Source: Lactifluus volemus
Taxonomy: Eukaryota; Basidiomycota; Agaricomycetes; Russulales; Russulaceae
Assembly (NCBI GenBank): GCA_022376515.1
Contig: WTXI01000088.1
Coordinates: forward strand, 62,001-126,000
Direction: 5' to 3'
Length of the DNA: 64,000 nucleotides
Part shown: in pieces, positions 32,710 to 43,682 of the stretch
Numbering within the stretch: the first letter of the stretch is position 1
How the letters are laid out: the number at the start of each line of letters is the position of its first letter
Notes under the pieces: generated by a model
The model's input: the letters and a program-made list of their open reading frames with translations, nothing else
The model's database searches: none
What the model was told of the DNA's origin: nothing
Translations under genes and position numbers: made by a program

Positions 32710-32793
32710 GCTTTGTGTTATGGACTAACACGTGCTTGCTAACTCACACTATACATTTCCAGACTGATGACTCATTTCTGCTGACTCCTTCTG

Positions 32794-33539
32794 TGTTACG
32801 GTTTCACCATCACATGACAATCAGAAAAGTACCACACATGACCATGGGAAATTCAAACCATTTCAAGCCTTAAACCAAATACAAATAAACAAGAATGCAG
32901 CTACGTAAACACTTGAATCTGACTTAACACTTGATCTATCCCTGATCCAATCTTGCTTACATAACTACTATACAGTACTATACAGATCTTCCCACGATAC
33001 ATTCCCCCAAGATTACCCTGACATCATTCCAGTGCAGTCCCGGCACAGTCCCGAGATTACCCTGAGGATCTCAATCCTATCTCGATCCATCTACGATATA
33101 TTATATCTGGATGTCACCTTATGTGACATCCCCTGAGAACCCCTTACTAAGTGTCACACCCCAGTAGTATATAAACCGGCACTTCCCAGTGCCTCTTGTC
33201 CTTAGACTTTACTTTGTCAATAATCAGATGTCAGTAATCAGACACTTGTCTTCTCTCCCTTCCAAAGGCCCTCCAGGGTCTCCCCTCTCATCTCTTAAGT
33301 CCTCCTCCCTAACCTACATGTGTTAGGAGGATTAGTCTTTGCCTACCAGAGAGGGGCACTAGAGAACATTGACAATACCAGGAGTGCATCCATCAGCATG
33401 ATGCCCTCCTTCTGTGTAGAGCCAGTGGGACATAGAGTTCTAACCTATCAGCTGACTAAGCCTCGTGACCACTGCAGCTTAGTCATCAGTTACATCATCA
33501 CCAAGTATCCCACAGTCATGTGACAAGGGTCACCTGACA
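32794..33539 (+). repeat. LTR of Ty3-like element 2 (~746 bp)
   Basis: TATATAAA at 33168-33175 is followed by CCTTAGACTTTACTTTGTC, matching the transcript-start motif of the chromovirus. The 3' boundary (CCTGACA) is placed by alignment with the chromovirus. The following GAAGTCACCTGAG looks like a decayed self-priming site. Confidence 0.65.
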
Positions 33540-33762
33540 GAAGTCACCTGAGAACCCCAAACCACCTAGTGTTCCGAGTTCTCTTTAGAGAACAAGGTTT
33601 TATGCCGATTTTTTGAGTGGGATTTTGCCCCCCCCCCTGTGGGAATGTCATCGATATCGTTGCTGCATCTCGGCACACTACGGAGTTTGCCGCTGCTTTA
33701 CGTGATTATATGTGATGATACAGTTTCCTTATTTGAATATGCATGCGTGTTGTGTTGAGATT

Positions 33763-34256
33763 GTGGGAATTGTCATCGCTATCATTGCGGCTATTTCCGA
33801 GAGCGTGTGAGTTTTCATTTGAGGCCGCGTTTTGGTGAGTCAAGTGTGGGAATTGTCATCGCTATCATTGCGGCTATTTCCGAGAGTGTGTGAGTTTTTA
33901 TTTGAGGCCATGTTTAGTGAGTCAAGCGTGGGAATTGTCATCGCTATCATTGCGGCTATTTCCGAGAGCATGAGAGTTTTTATTCGAGGCCGCGTTTGGT
34001 GAGTCAAGCGTGGGAATTGTCATCGCTATCATTGCGGCTATTTCCGAGAACGTGTGAGTTTTTATTTGAGGCCGCGTTTGGTGAGTCGAGCGTGGGAATG
34101 TCATCGATATCGTTGCGGCAATTGCCGAGAGCGTGTGAGTTTTCAATTGGGCCCGCGTTTTGGTGAGTTGTGCGTGGGAATTGTCACCGATTTCGTTGCG
34201 GCCGTTGCCGGATTTGTTTCACACACGAGTGAGCCTGCGTTGGCTGTCATCGATTT
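33763..34256 (+). repeat. Tandem repeat, ~82-bp unit, six copies
   Basis: Each unit starts GTGGGAATTGTCATCG and carries ATTGCGGC and a GGTGAGT-like end. Unit starts lie at about 33763, 33845, 33928, 34010, 34092 and 34174. A partial earlier copy starts near 33642 and a diverged one near 34240. The region keeps its CpGs, unlike surrounding old elements. Confidence 0.85.
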
Positions 34257-34513
34257 CATTGCGGCCATTGCCGGCCTTTTCCACGCACAAGTGAGTCGCG
34301 TGAATTTCGTGCTCACGGCACGATTCACACTTTGTTTGATTCACGATTTTTGGCCCATGGACGCTGACGTAAGCGGTCGACTTGGCAAGCGCCCCCCCCC
34401 TCGAGCTTCTGACGTAAAATCGGTCGACTCCCGCCTGACTTGGGGGTCGTGCCCCCTCGAGTTTGGGGCGACCGCGCTCGGGCTTGCCCCAATCAGGTGG
34501 GTTGTTTATTCAT

Positions 34514-36430
34514 ATTTGCACCATGTTGACTTCTTCCTGCCCTCGCGTCGTCCTGAGTCGTCGTCCTCGCCACGCGTACATCGCCAGTCGCCCCCTCCTC
34601 CGTCGGTCGCGTCCTCTGTCGCCGAGCGCGGTCCTAGGTTCGTTCATTCGTTCATTTTTCTGTTTGCCGCATTTCCTCCGGCCGTTGTCTCTCGCGGCGC
34701 GTCGGGACATCCTCCTCCCGTCCCACCTCTGCCTCTGCCTCTGCCATCACCACCACCTCCTCCATGTGCATCGCATCTGCACTACGTCGACGTCCTTGGC
34801 GTCAGGATCGCGCTGGTGTCGCCGTTGCGACCGCCCGAGCGCCTGACGCCTGCGACCGGCGTGTCACGGCCTCCTTCCTGCCTCTGCCTCTGCCTCTGCC
34901 TCTGCCTCTGCCTCTACCACCATCACCATCACCTCCGTGTCCATCGCACGTCGACGTCCTTGGCGTCGGGGTCGCACTGGCGGCGCCGTTGGGTAGCATG
35001 TGTCACGGGCTCTTCCCTGCCTCTGCCTCTGCCTCTGCCTTTGCCTCTGCCTCCGCCTCCGCTGCCTCCTCCTGCATTGCCTGCACCACCTCCTCCTGCA
35101 TCGCCTGCACCACCTCCTCCTGGGCCTCCTGGGCCACTTCCGTCTCCTCCGCCGCCTGCACCGCATTCGCCTCCACTTCGCGCGGCTCCTGGACCCACTG
35201 GCACTGCCGGACGGTCCACGGTGTCATGCTACTTGCGCTGACGCCTTCTGCACCTCCTCCCCGGTATGTTGACACGCTGCCTTCCCCAACCCAACGCACT
35301 CTGACATTTTTATTTTTTTTTCGCCTCCCCCTCCGCCGCCGCCTCCTGCCCCGCCTGCCCCACCTCCTGGGCCACTTCCGTCTCCTCCGCCGCTGCCTCC
35401 GCACCTCCTGCCCCGCCTGCCCCACCTCCTGGGCCACTTCCGTCTCCTCCGCCGCTGCCTCCACACCTCCTGCGCCTCCTGCATCTCCCGCGCCTCCTGC
35501 GCTTCCTGCACCTCCTGCGTTTATCGCGCCTCCCGCCACGCCCCCCCCCCCCCCTGCCTTTCGTATTGTCCACGCCCCACCCGACTTCCATTTGAAGGAG
35601 ATGGAGCGCTGGTTGCGCGACCAGGTCTCGCGCCGCAAGGGAACGAAGGAGGTTCACCGCCAACCCTCTGCGGAGACAGCCAACACTCAGTCTCAGTCCT
35701 CGCAATGAGCCTACACTCAAACACAACCCACTTCCCGCGCGCCTCAAACACCCCGTGTATCCATGTCTGCGACTCCAGTACAATGTATATCATCAACTCG
35801 CCTACCCGCTGGAGTCAGGCGACAGGGTTCGGGCTCCTCGCGTAGCTCAAATTATGGCTCACGGGCATCCACTGAATCACCACACCAACGGCCTACTGCC
35901 TATACTCAAAATCTCCCACCGCGCAGTCCCCCATCGAGGAGCGGTCGGAGACACCCCAACCTTCCACCCCCCTCACAAATCTGTACGTCGACACGCCCCA
36001 AATTGCTGTTGAAGAAGCCACGTCTTCCAGTCCCCCAACAGGGTGTGAGGATGCTGTCTCTCCAGTTCCGCTCCCGCATCTTTACCACCCGCCGAGCATG
36101 CTCGCGCCAATGGCCGAGATGGCTGCTGCCATGCTCTCGGAACCTGTGCCAGTCCCACTGGTGCAAGAGATGCCTGAGCCCCTCATTGAGTCATTCCTAC
36201 CCTCAGAGCTGCTGCCACAGCCCTCGGTGCCCATCGACCCTGCTTTCGACCCAGTCCAGTCCAGTTTATCGCACCTCCCGTCCCTCTCACGCCTCCCGCA
36301 TTTGGAGTGCCTCCTGCACCTCCCGTGTTTGGAGTGCCTCCCGTACCTCCCACATCTCACGCACCTCCTGCATTTGGGGCACCTCCTGTGTTTAGAGTGC
36401 CTCCCATGCCTCCACTGGATTGTATTTAGC
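34514..36430 (+). pseudogene. Proline-rich, GC-rich reading frame of unknown origin
   Basis: Long plus-strand frames (to TGA at 35706-35708, then in phase on to 36395) encode Pro/Ala/Ser repeats from CCTCCTGCxxCCTCCT-type DNA. These are followed by a soluble-looking stretch (FHLKEMERWLRDQVSRRKG) and a Gln/Ser/Thr-rich tail. Near 36250 the phase shifts and a repeat of PPAFGVPPAPPVFGVPP follows to a TAG at 36428-36430. I do not recognise the protein. Several phases are open because of composition, so exact limits are uncertain. It may be a gag-like ORF of the surrounding LTR element. Confidence 0.35.
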
Positions 36431-36659
36431 CCTAGTTACTAATGTTGTTGTGTAGTCTCAAATAAATTTTGCTTAAAATCCTCTTAAAATGTGCTTAAAA
36501 CATGCTTGAAAATCACTAAAATGTTGAAATTGACCCAATTTTAATAAACACGTTTAAAGCCAATAAAGTACTTAGGAGTACTTAAAAAAATATTTTAAGT
36601 ACGTTTAAGTACAAATAAGTTGCTTGGACATTTTGCTGATGTAGTAACTTTTTTTTCAA
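36431..36659. other. AT-rich spacer with a short hairpin
   Basis: GTACTTAAAA...TTTTAAGTAC (about 36577-36602) forms a hairpin. AATAAA signals lie at 36461 and nearby. A pyrimidine tract ending in CAATAG (about 36654-36660) could be a splice acceptor for the Helitron exon that follows. Confidence 0.4.
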
Positions 36660-39600
36660 TAGATTCTCTGCCTTCTGAGGATGCCAAAGGTTCTACCAGA
36701 ACCAATAAATGAGGAAACAAACAAACCTCGAGTTGTGGCCCGAAGACAATGGTGCATAGTAAGTTTGACCTGAGAATTCAGAAGCTTCTATGGGAACAGC
36801 CACCCTGCGCAAATACAAAGCTTGTTCCTGGTAAACTATCACTTTACGTCGGGATGCCTGTTATAATCAGGCATAATATCGCAACAGAACTTTGCATCAC
36901 AAAGGGACAAGAAGCAACCGTGTATGGGTGGCAGTCACAGAAAGTAAATGATATAAATACTATAGATACGTTATTTGTTCGGCTTTGGGACCCCCCTGTG
37001 GCAGTGAAGCTCAATGGCCTTCCATTGAATGTTGTACCGCTGACAAGAAATTGTGTTACTACTACTTGTAATCTGCCAGATGACTCCACAATACAAATAT
37101 CTTGTGCACAGCCTGATGTGCTACCAAACTTTGCCATGACTGACTATGCTTCTCAAGGCAAGACATGAGAAAGTAATGTAGTGGATCTGAGATATACACG
37201 GACACATCAAGGATACTATACTGCACTTTTGCGTGGAACATGTGCTGCAGGTACCTTAATATTGGGTGGTTTTCACCCCACTAAAATCATGGGTGGGGCT
37301 TCAGGGGCCTTGCAGCAAGAATTTCAAGAACTAGAACTTCTGGATGATATCACGACATTACGTTTCAAAGACAGACTTCCAATGGAGGTTGCAATGGCTG
37401 ATCACAGAAACTCTATCATTGCTATGTTTAGAAAAAATAGGGGCTTGCATTATATGCCATCACATTTACACAAATCATTGAGATGGAATAAACACGATCC
37501 ATTCACAGTAGGCACCAAATCTATGGGGGACGATTTTCAATGGAGGCTCATTGACGCCATAAGACCAAAGAAAAAATTGTGTGCATCTGAAGTTGACATG
37601 TCCAATAATAGTGAACATCAGCTTGTAGCAAAGGAAATTGCCCAGACAGACAATATATCTGACTCGGAACTTCACCTTTCTAAGAACAGTTCAGATCACA
37701 AACGATACAGAGGGTTAAAAAGAAAGAGATCTGTAGATTTGAATGAACTTCTGGTGAATGCCAAAAGACATATGACTTGTCACACTGTAGTATCTGATGC
37801 AGTTACACATTTGTCTCCTGACGTGCTTATCCCTGTTGGTACACAATGGAAAACTAATAGTTGCGTGTACAACACCATAATTACTATCCTTTTCAATGTT
37901 TGGCATGAAAACCCGGTGGCAATGATGACGAAATGGAGCAAATTAAACAATGACACCCTAAATTATTTAACAGCTGCATTCGAAAAACATGTAGATTATT
38001 ACAATCATATGGGCACCAATTCGTATACATTAGAACAAATACGTGATTGCATGAGGCACGAGCTTGCAAGGCTTGATAGAGAGTTTAGATTTGGTATATA
38101 TACGAGTGCACGTGCTGTCATGAATCAATTGCTAATGTCCCAGATGCCTATCATGAAATCTATTCATCGCTGTTCCAATGATCACCTAGTCAGTCGTGAT
38201 GAGCGTGTGACTACTTCCTGTGAGATTATGACATACGGTGCTCCTGTTGACTATACTGTACAACAGTATCTCAACAATTTCAACACAATGTCGTCTCTTA
38301 CATGTTCCGAATGTAACAACGAATTGATTCGTTCGTTTTCATTCACGTGTCATCCTCCCTTGTTGGCAATTGAGTTATGGCAGGGACTGCACGCCTTTGA
38401 TTCAGTGTTGAGCATTGATGTTGGGGGTTTATATCGAGAGTACTGTTTATGAGGCATAGTTTACTTTGGGTGTGAGCACTTCACTGCTAGATTTGTATCG
38501 GAAAATGGTATGATTTGGTTCCATGATGGGTTGTTGTAGTGTTGCGGTGGCTCCAGCTAAAACGCGGCTATAGCCAGAGCCGTAGCCGGCTAAAATGCTA
38601 GCCGAGCTGAGCCACTGTCGCATAGCCGCCCCCTTTAGCCGACTTGGGACAAGCCGGCTTTTTGCCAGCTAGACCAGCTAGAGCCAGCAAGCTGACGCAA
38701 ACCCCCGCCACATCACCCCACCTTCCGCTTGTCCGCCTTGGACTCTCCCTACCTCTCCCCTTTCCTCTCAACGCACTTGTGTGTGCATGACAATAAAGTC
38801 TGCTTCAGGTAAATGCTTTGCCCCTGTAAGTCTTTCATCCATCTGGGTCATTGTCTTGTATCTCATGGTTTTCAAAACAGCCCCCTTCCATTACCTCGAT
38901 ACCTCAGGCTTCCAATTCTTCCATTGCTCGCAATGAACCACTGATCAACGCCCTTCCCTTCACATTCCCATCCCGCCTACCCCAGATCGATCGCATGCGG
39001 AAGAGACAGCGTCGGAGCAAACACCGCTGGACTTCTTCGTGAATTCCAAGCTTTCGTGCAGACTTGTGTAACACCGCCTCAACCTGTACCTAGCGCTGTA
39101 TCCCAGCCTGGACCCGAACCCCACGCTCAATCTGTGGAAGATACTGCCACAGTCAGCGAGTCCACCACAGGGGCAGTGGTGTCAGAGCCTTTGGCTACAC
39201 CTGCCTCTGTACCTGTCATGGCCGCTCCCCTAACCTCTCCGCATTTCCCAAGTCTGGAGCCTCAGAAACTCAGCCCACCTCTCTGGCACCAGCACCATTT
39301 CTCTTTGGCCCCCCCCTCAACACCCATCCCGACGTCCCGACGACAGTGGCAATGACTTGTTCGGTCTCGATAAGCAGTGATCTTTTTCTGGTTTGTTTAT
39401 TTTTTTGCTCACTCATTTCATTTCATTTTGCCTCACTAGTTAAGCCCCACACAACACAATTGTAGTTCTTAGTGTAGTTGTAGTGTATCGCGACATAGGA
39501 GTGTCGAGTGTGGAGTGAGATGGGTCAGTTTGTGCCATGCAGTCGTGCGGGCAGCATTGTCAAGCCAGCTTGGCAGCCGAGCTGCATCCTAGCCGAGAAT

Positions 39601-39837
39601 AGCCGGCTATTTGATCGGCTCTGCTCTGCTCTGCTTCATGACATGTGTCCATTGGTGTGGCTTGGCTAATAAGGAAACAGCGCAGCTAAAATCGGCTTGA
39701 CTACCAGCTCGGCGCGGCTATGGGGGCCGCCGCAACACTAGGTTGTTGACAGGGAAATATTTAGTCTACAAGACATCTGATATAACGACCATCCCACTGT
39801 ATGAATCAATTCTGGCCATATATATTATGATCTGATC
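36660..39837 (+). pseudogene. Helitron 2: helicase C-terminus plus USP-like peptidase, interrupted by hAT B
   Basis: 36660-37168 and 37169-38510 read as the Pif1-like helicase end of a Helitron (KLLWEQPPCANTKLVPGKLSLYVGMP; LPNFAMTDYASQGKT-stop-ESNVVDL; HQGYYTALLRGTCAAGT). After about 120 linker residues comes a cysteine-protease-like domain with WKTNSCVYNTIITILFNVW (candidate Cys), a zinc-binding CSECNNELIRSF...C, and HFTARFVSENGMIWFHDG (candidate His). TGA stops at 36710-36712, 37166-37168 and 38450-38452 each fit CGA-to-TGA. The frame continues in phase on the far side of hAT B at 39749 (TGKYLVYKTSDITTIPLYES) to TGA at about 39837. Confidence 0.8.
38537..39740. mobile_element. hAT-type non-autonomous element B, TSD GGTTGTTG
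   Basis: Ends are TAGTGTTGCGGTGGC and GCCGCCGCAACACTA. A perfect 8-bp duplication GGTTGTTG lies at 38529-38536 and 39741-39748. It shares about 200 bp at the left and about 300 bp at the right with element A, but the middles differ. No transposase was seen. The interior has one Pro/Ser-rich 99-codon frame (39056-39355). Confidence 0.9.
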
Positions 39838-42800
39838 GCATGGCTTCTACGAGAGAAAATGTATGACATATCCTACATGCATGATGGTATGGGCAAATAA
39901 TAGTACACTGTACATATGTGATAAAACTCTGTGCTCTTTCCTAGACGCCTCTGGCCACTGAATACTATTCTTTGCGTATTATGGTATTCCTTTACTTTTA
40001 TATATATCTCAATCATTGGATCATCTAACAATGCACTTCTACAACATGGGAGAACTCGGATATGCCATACAAAGTAATGGCCCACTAGCTCAAGTCACTT
40101 GATGCTAGTCCTTGTTGAACTAGGTCTTGTGACTGAAGCTCAAGTCGAGTGCCAAGGCCCCTCTGAGCCTTGACATTCTGCTTATGCAAATGGACTGCCA
40201 ATTGCTTTGTTTCAGATCACCTACTTTTTTTTTTTTTAGAATCTGCATTTTTAAAGCACAACATGTTTACAAAAACAAAGACGCGCTCGATCTCAACACG
40301 AGCCAGTAGCTAATGAATTGATCTAGGTGATGTGTTTGGGGGCATGTATATAATATGTGAATGTGTGGGGGTGTGGCTGAGGGAAGTGGGCCCGCACCCA
40401 CGAATTTTAACCATGATCCTTTGGGATGGCTCGTCTCCTTGGGCATATGCAAGCTTGAGTTTCTTCAATAAAACATGTCAGGGCCTCTCCCCCTATCACT
40501 GTGCCAAAGATGATGTTAGGGGAGAGTGTCGGTGTGGCTCGGTGGAGCTCGTGGTCTCACGCAATCTTGAAGTGGGGGCACTCGAAGATGATGTGGCTGG
40601 GAGTTTGGATCTCAACCAGGCCACATTCACAGCCATGAGGATCCGGGGCACGAGGGCAATGTCTCACATTGTATTCACCTGTGAAAGCATGCTCAGTGAG
40701 AAGTCTGATAGCTGTGCAGAAAACAGCCCAGGGGGCGTTTGCAATTCCCAGCATGAAGTCTGGGGGTTGGCCTGATGGGGGGTGGTGGAGGGCTCAGTAC
40801 ACTGGGTTGCGTCAGGGGTCCTCGAGCCAGATTCATTCCCAGTCTGTGAGGGCCTGGCATTTGGCAGTGAGATGGAGGGCTACGATGGTGGGGGGGAAAG
40901 GTTGGGCTGGGGCCGCCTCCAAGGCGGCCTGGATCGCGATTTCCTAGAGACATTTCAGCAGGCCAAAGCTCGCCATGCCTGGGACCCATTTAACTGCAAT
41001 CGAGGTGGTGGGGTGATTGAACAGGATGTCCGCGATCGTGTTGCAGATAGTTTTGCATGTCTCGGAGTTGTCATGCCTAACGGTGTTTTGGCACCATGAG
41101 ATAATGTGTTGGTCAGCAGTGTATAGGGTGACCGAGTGGGAGGGAACGGTATTTAGCAGGTTTTTGGCCTCCAGCACTGCATTGGCTAGTACCTGGAATG
41201 CTGCATCTCTGTGGGAGGTATCGGGGCCCAAGACCGTGGCTTTGAAGCTGATTTCTTGTTCATATTTGAAGCTGACCACAGCACCCGTCCACTGGGGCTG
41301 GTTCGATCTCAGGTTCAGGCCCATTGCTCTGCAATAGATGGCCAGGTGATCGCTTCAGCCTTGATGTAATCTTTTGATCTCAATCAGGAGGTGGTTGCGA
41401 TCTGTGCCTTTGCACCAATTGTTGCTGATTAAGAGGCAGTCAGTGGGGAGGGTTCGCCTCTGCCAAGGGGGTTGATTGAAGGATGGTGGGGATCAGCTGG
41501 CCATTGGGACCAATCAGCTCAACCAGCAGATGCAGGTGTCAGGCACGTGGCATGGGTTCAGGTAGGGTAGAGGGATGCCACTCCCTCTGGCTGTGGCCCA
41601 TGGGGGGCCGAGCCTGTGAAGCACCAGCGAGTTGACAGGGAGGGTGAGGAGGTGGATGGCCACTTGGGTGGCCAGTCTTTGTAGCTAAATCTGGATAGGG
41701 GGAATGGCGGTCAGCTGGTGCAGTGGTTCATGGGGGGAACTACGGAAGGTGCCAGTGATCATCCCCACAGCCACATTCTGAACCAGTTGTAGGGCCTTCA
41801 CATGCTTCATCTGGTTCCTGAACCAGATCGGTGCGCCGTATGTTAACACAGGAATGCATATTGCGTTGTAAGTGATGCGCCAGCTGCCTTGGCTGAGGCC
41901 TCTCACTGAGTTACCCAGCAGTTGGAGGGATTTAAGGGTGCTCTTTGTTCTTGAGGTGACCACCGAAATATGCTTGTCCCATGAGAGTTTGTGGTCGAAG
42001 TGAAGACCTAGGTACCTCACATGATCAGAGGTGTTGGTGGTATAGTAAGAGTTGTGGTCCCAATTGGGGAGGAACATCACCAGGGGCCTCACACCGTGGA
42101 GCGTGGGGTTGGGCTGTGGGTGTGAGAAGAACAGAATTTCCATCTTTTCAGGTTCGATGGTCAGGCCGGCACGTCAGCACCAGTCGTGGCACTGCATGTA
42201 GTAGTTGTGGAGTGTTTGCTCAAGAGCAGGGTAGAAAGCTGCACGGGCAAAGATGTTGCCATCATCCACATACATGAGAAAGGTAGCATTCTCCCAAGTC
42301 TTCGCAAGGTGGAGGAGGGGGGAGGCATAAATGATGGAGAGGACTGGGGAGATTGGGGAGCCTTGTGGCGTGTCCATCTCTAAGTCAATGGTCTCCAAGG
42401 TAAAATTGTTGAACCGAAGGCGGACAGTCCTATCCTGCAAGAAGGATGCAGTCCACCTACAGATCTCCTGGGAGAAGCCCAATGCTCTGACCAGGGCGAT
42501 CAGTCTGGTGTGATTGACGTTGTCAAAGAAGCCCTGTATGTCAAATAGCAGGGTCCCGCAGATGCTGCCTAAGGCATGGGCAGTCTCCACATCATGGGTG
42601 AGGCATAGGCCTGCATCAATGGTTGAGGAGAATGGGCACACACCAAATTGTGTGGAGGGGATGAGGTCAAGGGCTGTGATGTCGTAGACTATGCGCTTTG
42701 CTATGACCTTCTCCAGGAGTTTCCCAAGGCACTCCAGGAGGGCCATGGGCCGGTAGCATTCTGGGAGGCTGTAGTCGTCCTTTCCTGGTTTGGGAACCAC

Positions 42801-43682
42801 CACAATGGTGGCTGTCCTCCACTCCTTGGGGTGATAACCTAGGCGGAGGCATGCCTCAAAGAGGACTTGGAAGTGATCAGGGTTGGCAGAGAAGGCCCAC
42901 TTAATGAGTTTGTAGTTATGCCCAGATGGGCCAGGAGCTGACTTGTTGCTCGTTGGTCCCAAGGCGTCAGAGATCTCCGACACTGTGACTAGAGCGTGTG
43001 GTCTGGGGACTTCTCGTGGGGGGTCATCATGGAAGAGTTCCAGGACTGCTGGAGGGTGTTCTTTGAAGAAGTGCCGTCTCAGGGCCTTGGCCATTTGGTG
43101 AGGCTGGTCAGAAAGACCATTGTCTGTGACTAATGCCGGGACCAAGCGTTGGCGCCGGCCAAACCGCCACTTTGCCGCTGTCCAGAGGCATTCTGGGGAA
43201 GTGTTGTGGAGAAAATCGTTGACCCAGTGGCGCTTGGCCTCCTGTATCACTTTCTGGAGGGCTTTGCTTGCTGTTTTCTGATCGTCAGCACTCTGAGCAG
43301 CACGTGCTCTCACTGCTGCCTAGTTGCATGTGTTGTCCCACCACAAAGCTCCTCTGGGGGAGAAGCTTTTCCAGGTCTCAAAGGTAGAGAGGCAGGTTTG
43401 CTCAATGTCACGGGTAAGGTAGCAGGCAGCCTCCTCCACATTATCTGTTGAGAGAAAATCAGCTTGGCGGTATGTGCTGTCCTCAATGAAGCAGCAGGTC
43501 CAGAGATCTCTGGACTCGTCTGAGATTACATAGTGTGGAAGTTGGGCTGTTGGGATGATGGCCAAGTACAGGATGTGGCGGAAGGTGACCCAGATTCCTG
43601 CATGGTCCGAGCCTTCAGAGGCTGTAAAATCAATGATTGGGTCTTGAAAAGCATCATCGAGGATGGCTACAGCGTTCATCCA

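Larger units (their letters stand above)
32794..40175 (+). mobile_element. Ty3-like element 2 (or derivative), TSD TTCTG
   Basis: The left end is an LTR of the same superfamily as the chromovirus LTR (TGTTACGG start, ACGATATATTAT, TATATAAACCGG, a similar 3' half). The right end GCCAAGGCCCCTCTGAGCCTTGACA (40151-40175) is the exact terminus of the chromovirus LTR family. TTCTG lies on both outer sides (32789-32793, 40176-40180). The interior has no recognisable gag-pol; it holds tandem repeats, a Pro-rich reading frame and a Helitron fragment. The two LTR ends do not match each other well, so the history is mixed. Confidence 0.6.

Noticed and set aside
33763..34256. 82-bp repeats as a CRISPR array
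   Set aside because: Units are contiguous without unique spacers and the genome is eukaryotic; this is a tandem repeat.
34510..35800. Minus-strand Gly/Arg/Glu-rich ORFs (EAEAEAEAG, GGGGAGDAGG)
   Set aside because: Complements of the Pro-rich GC-biased strand; composition artefact.
38851..39355. Pro/Ser-rich ORF inside hAT B as a transposase
   Set aside because: No hAT dimerisation or RNase H-like motifs; too short.
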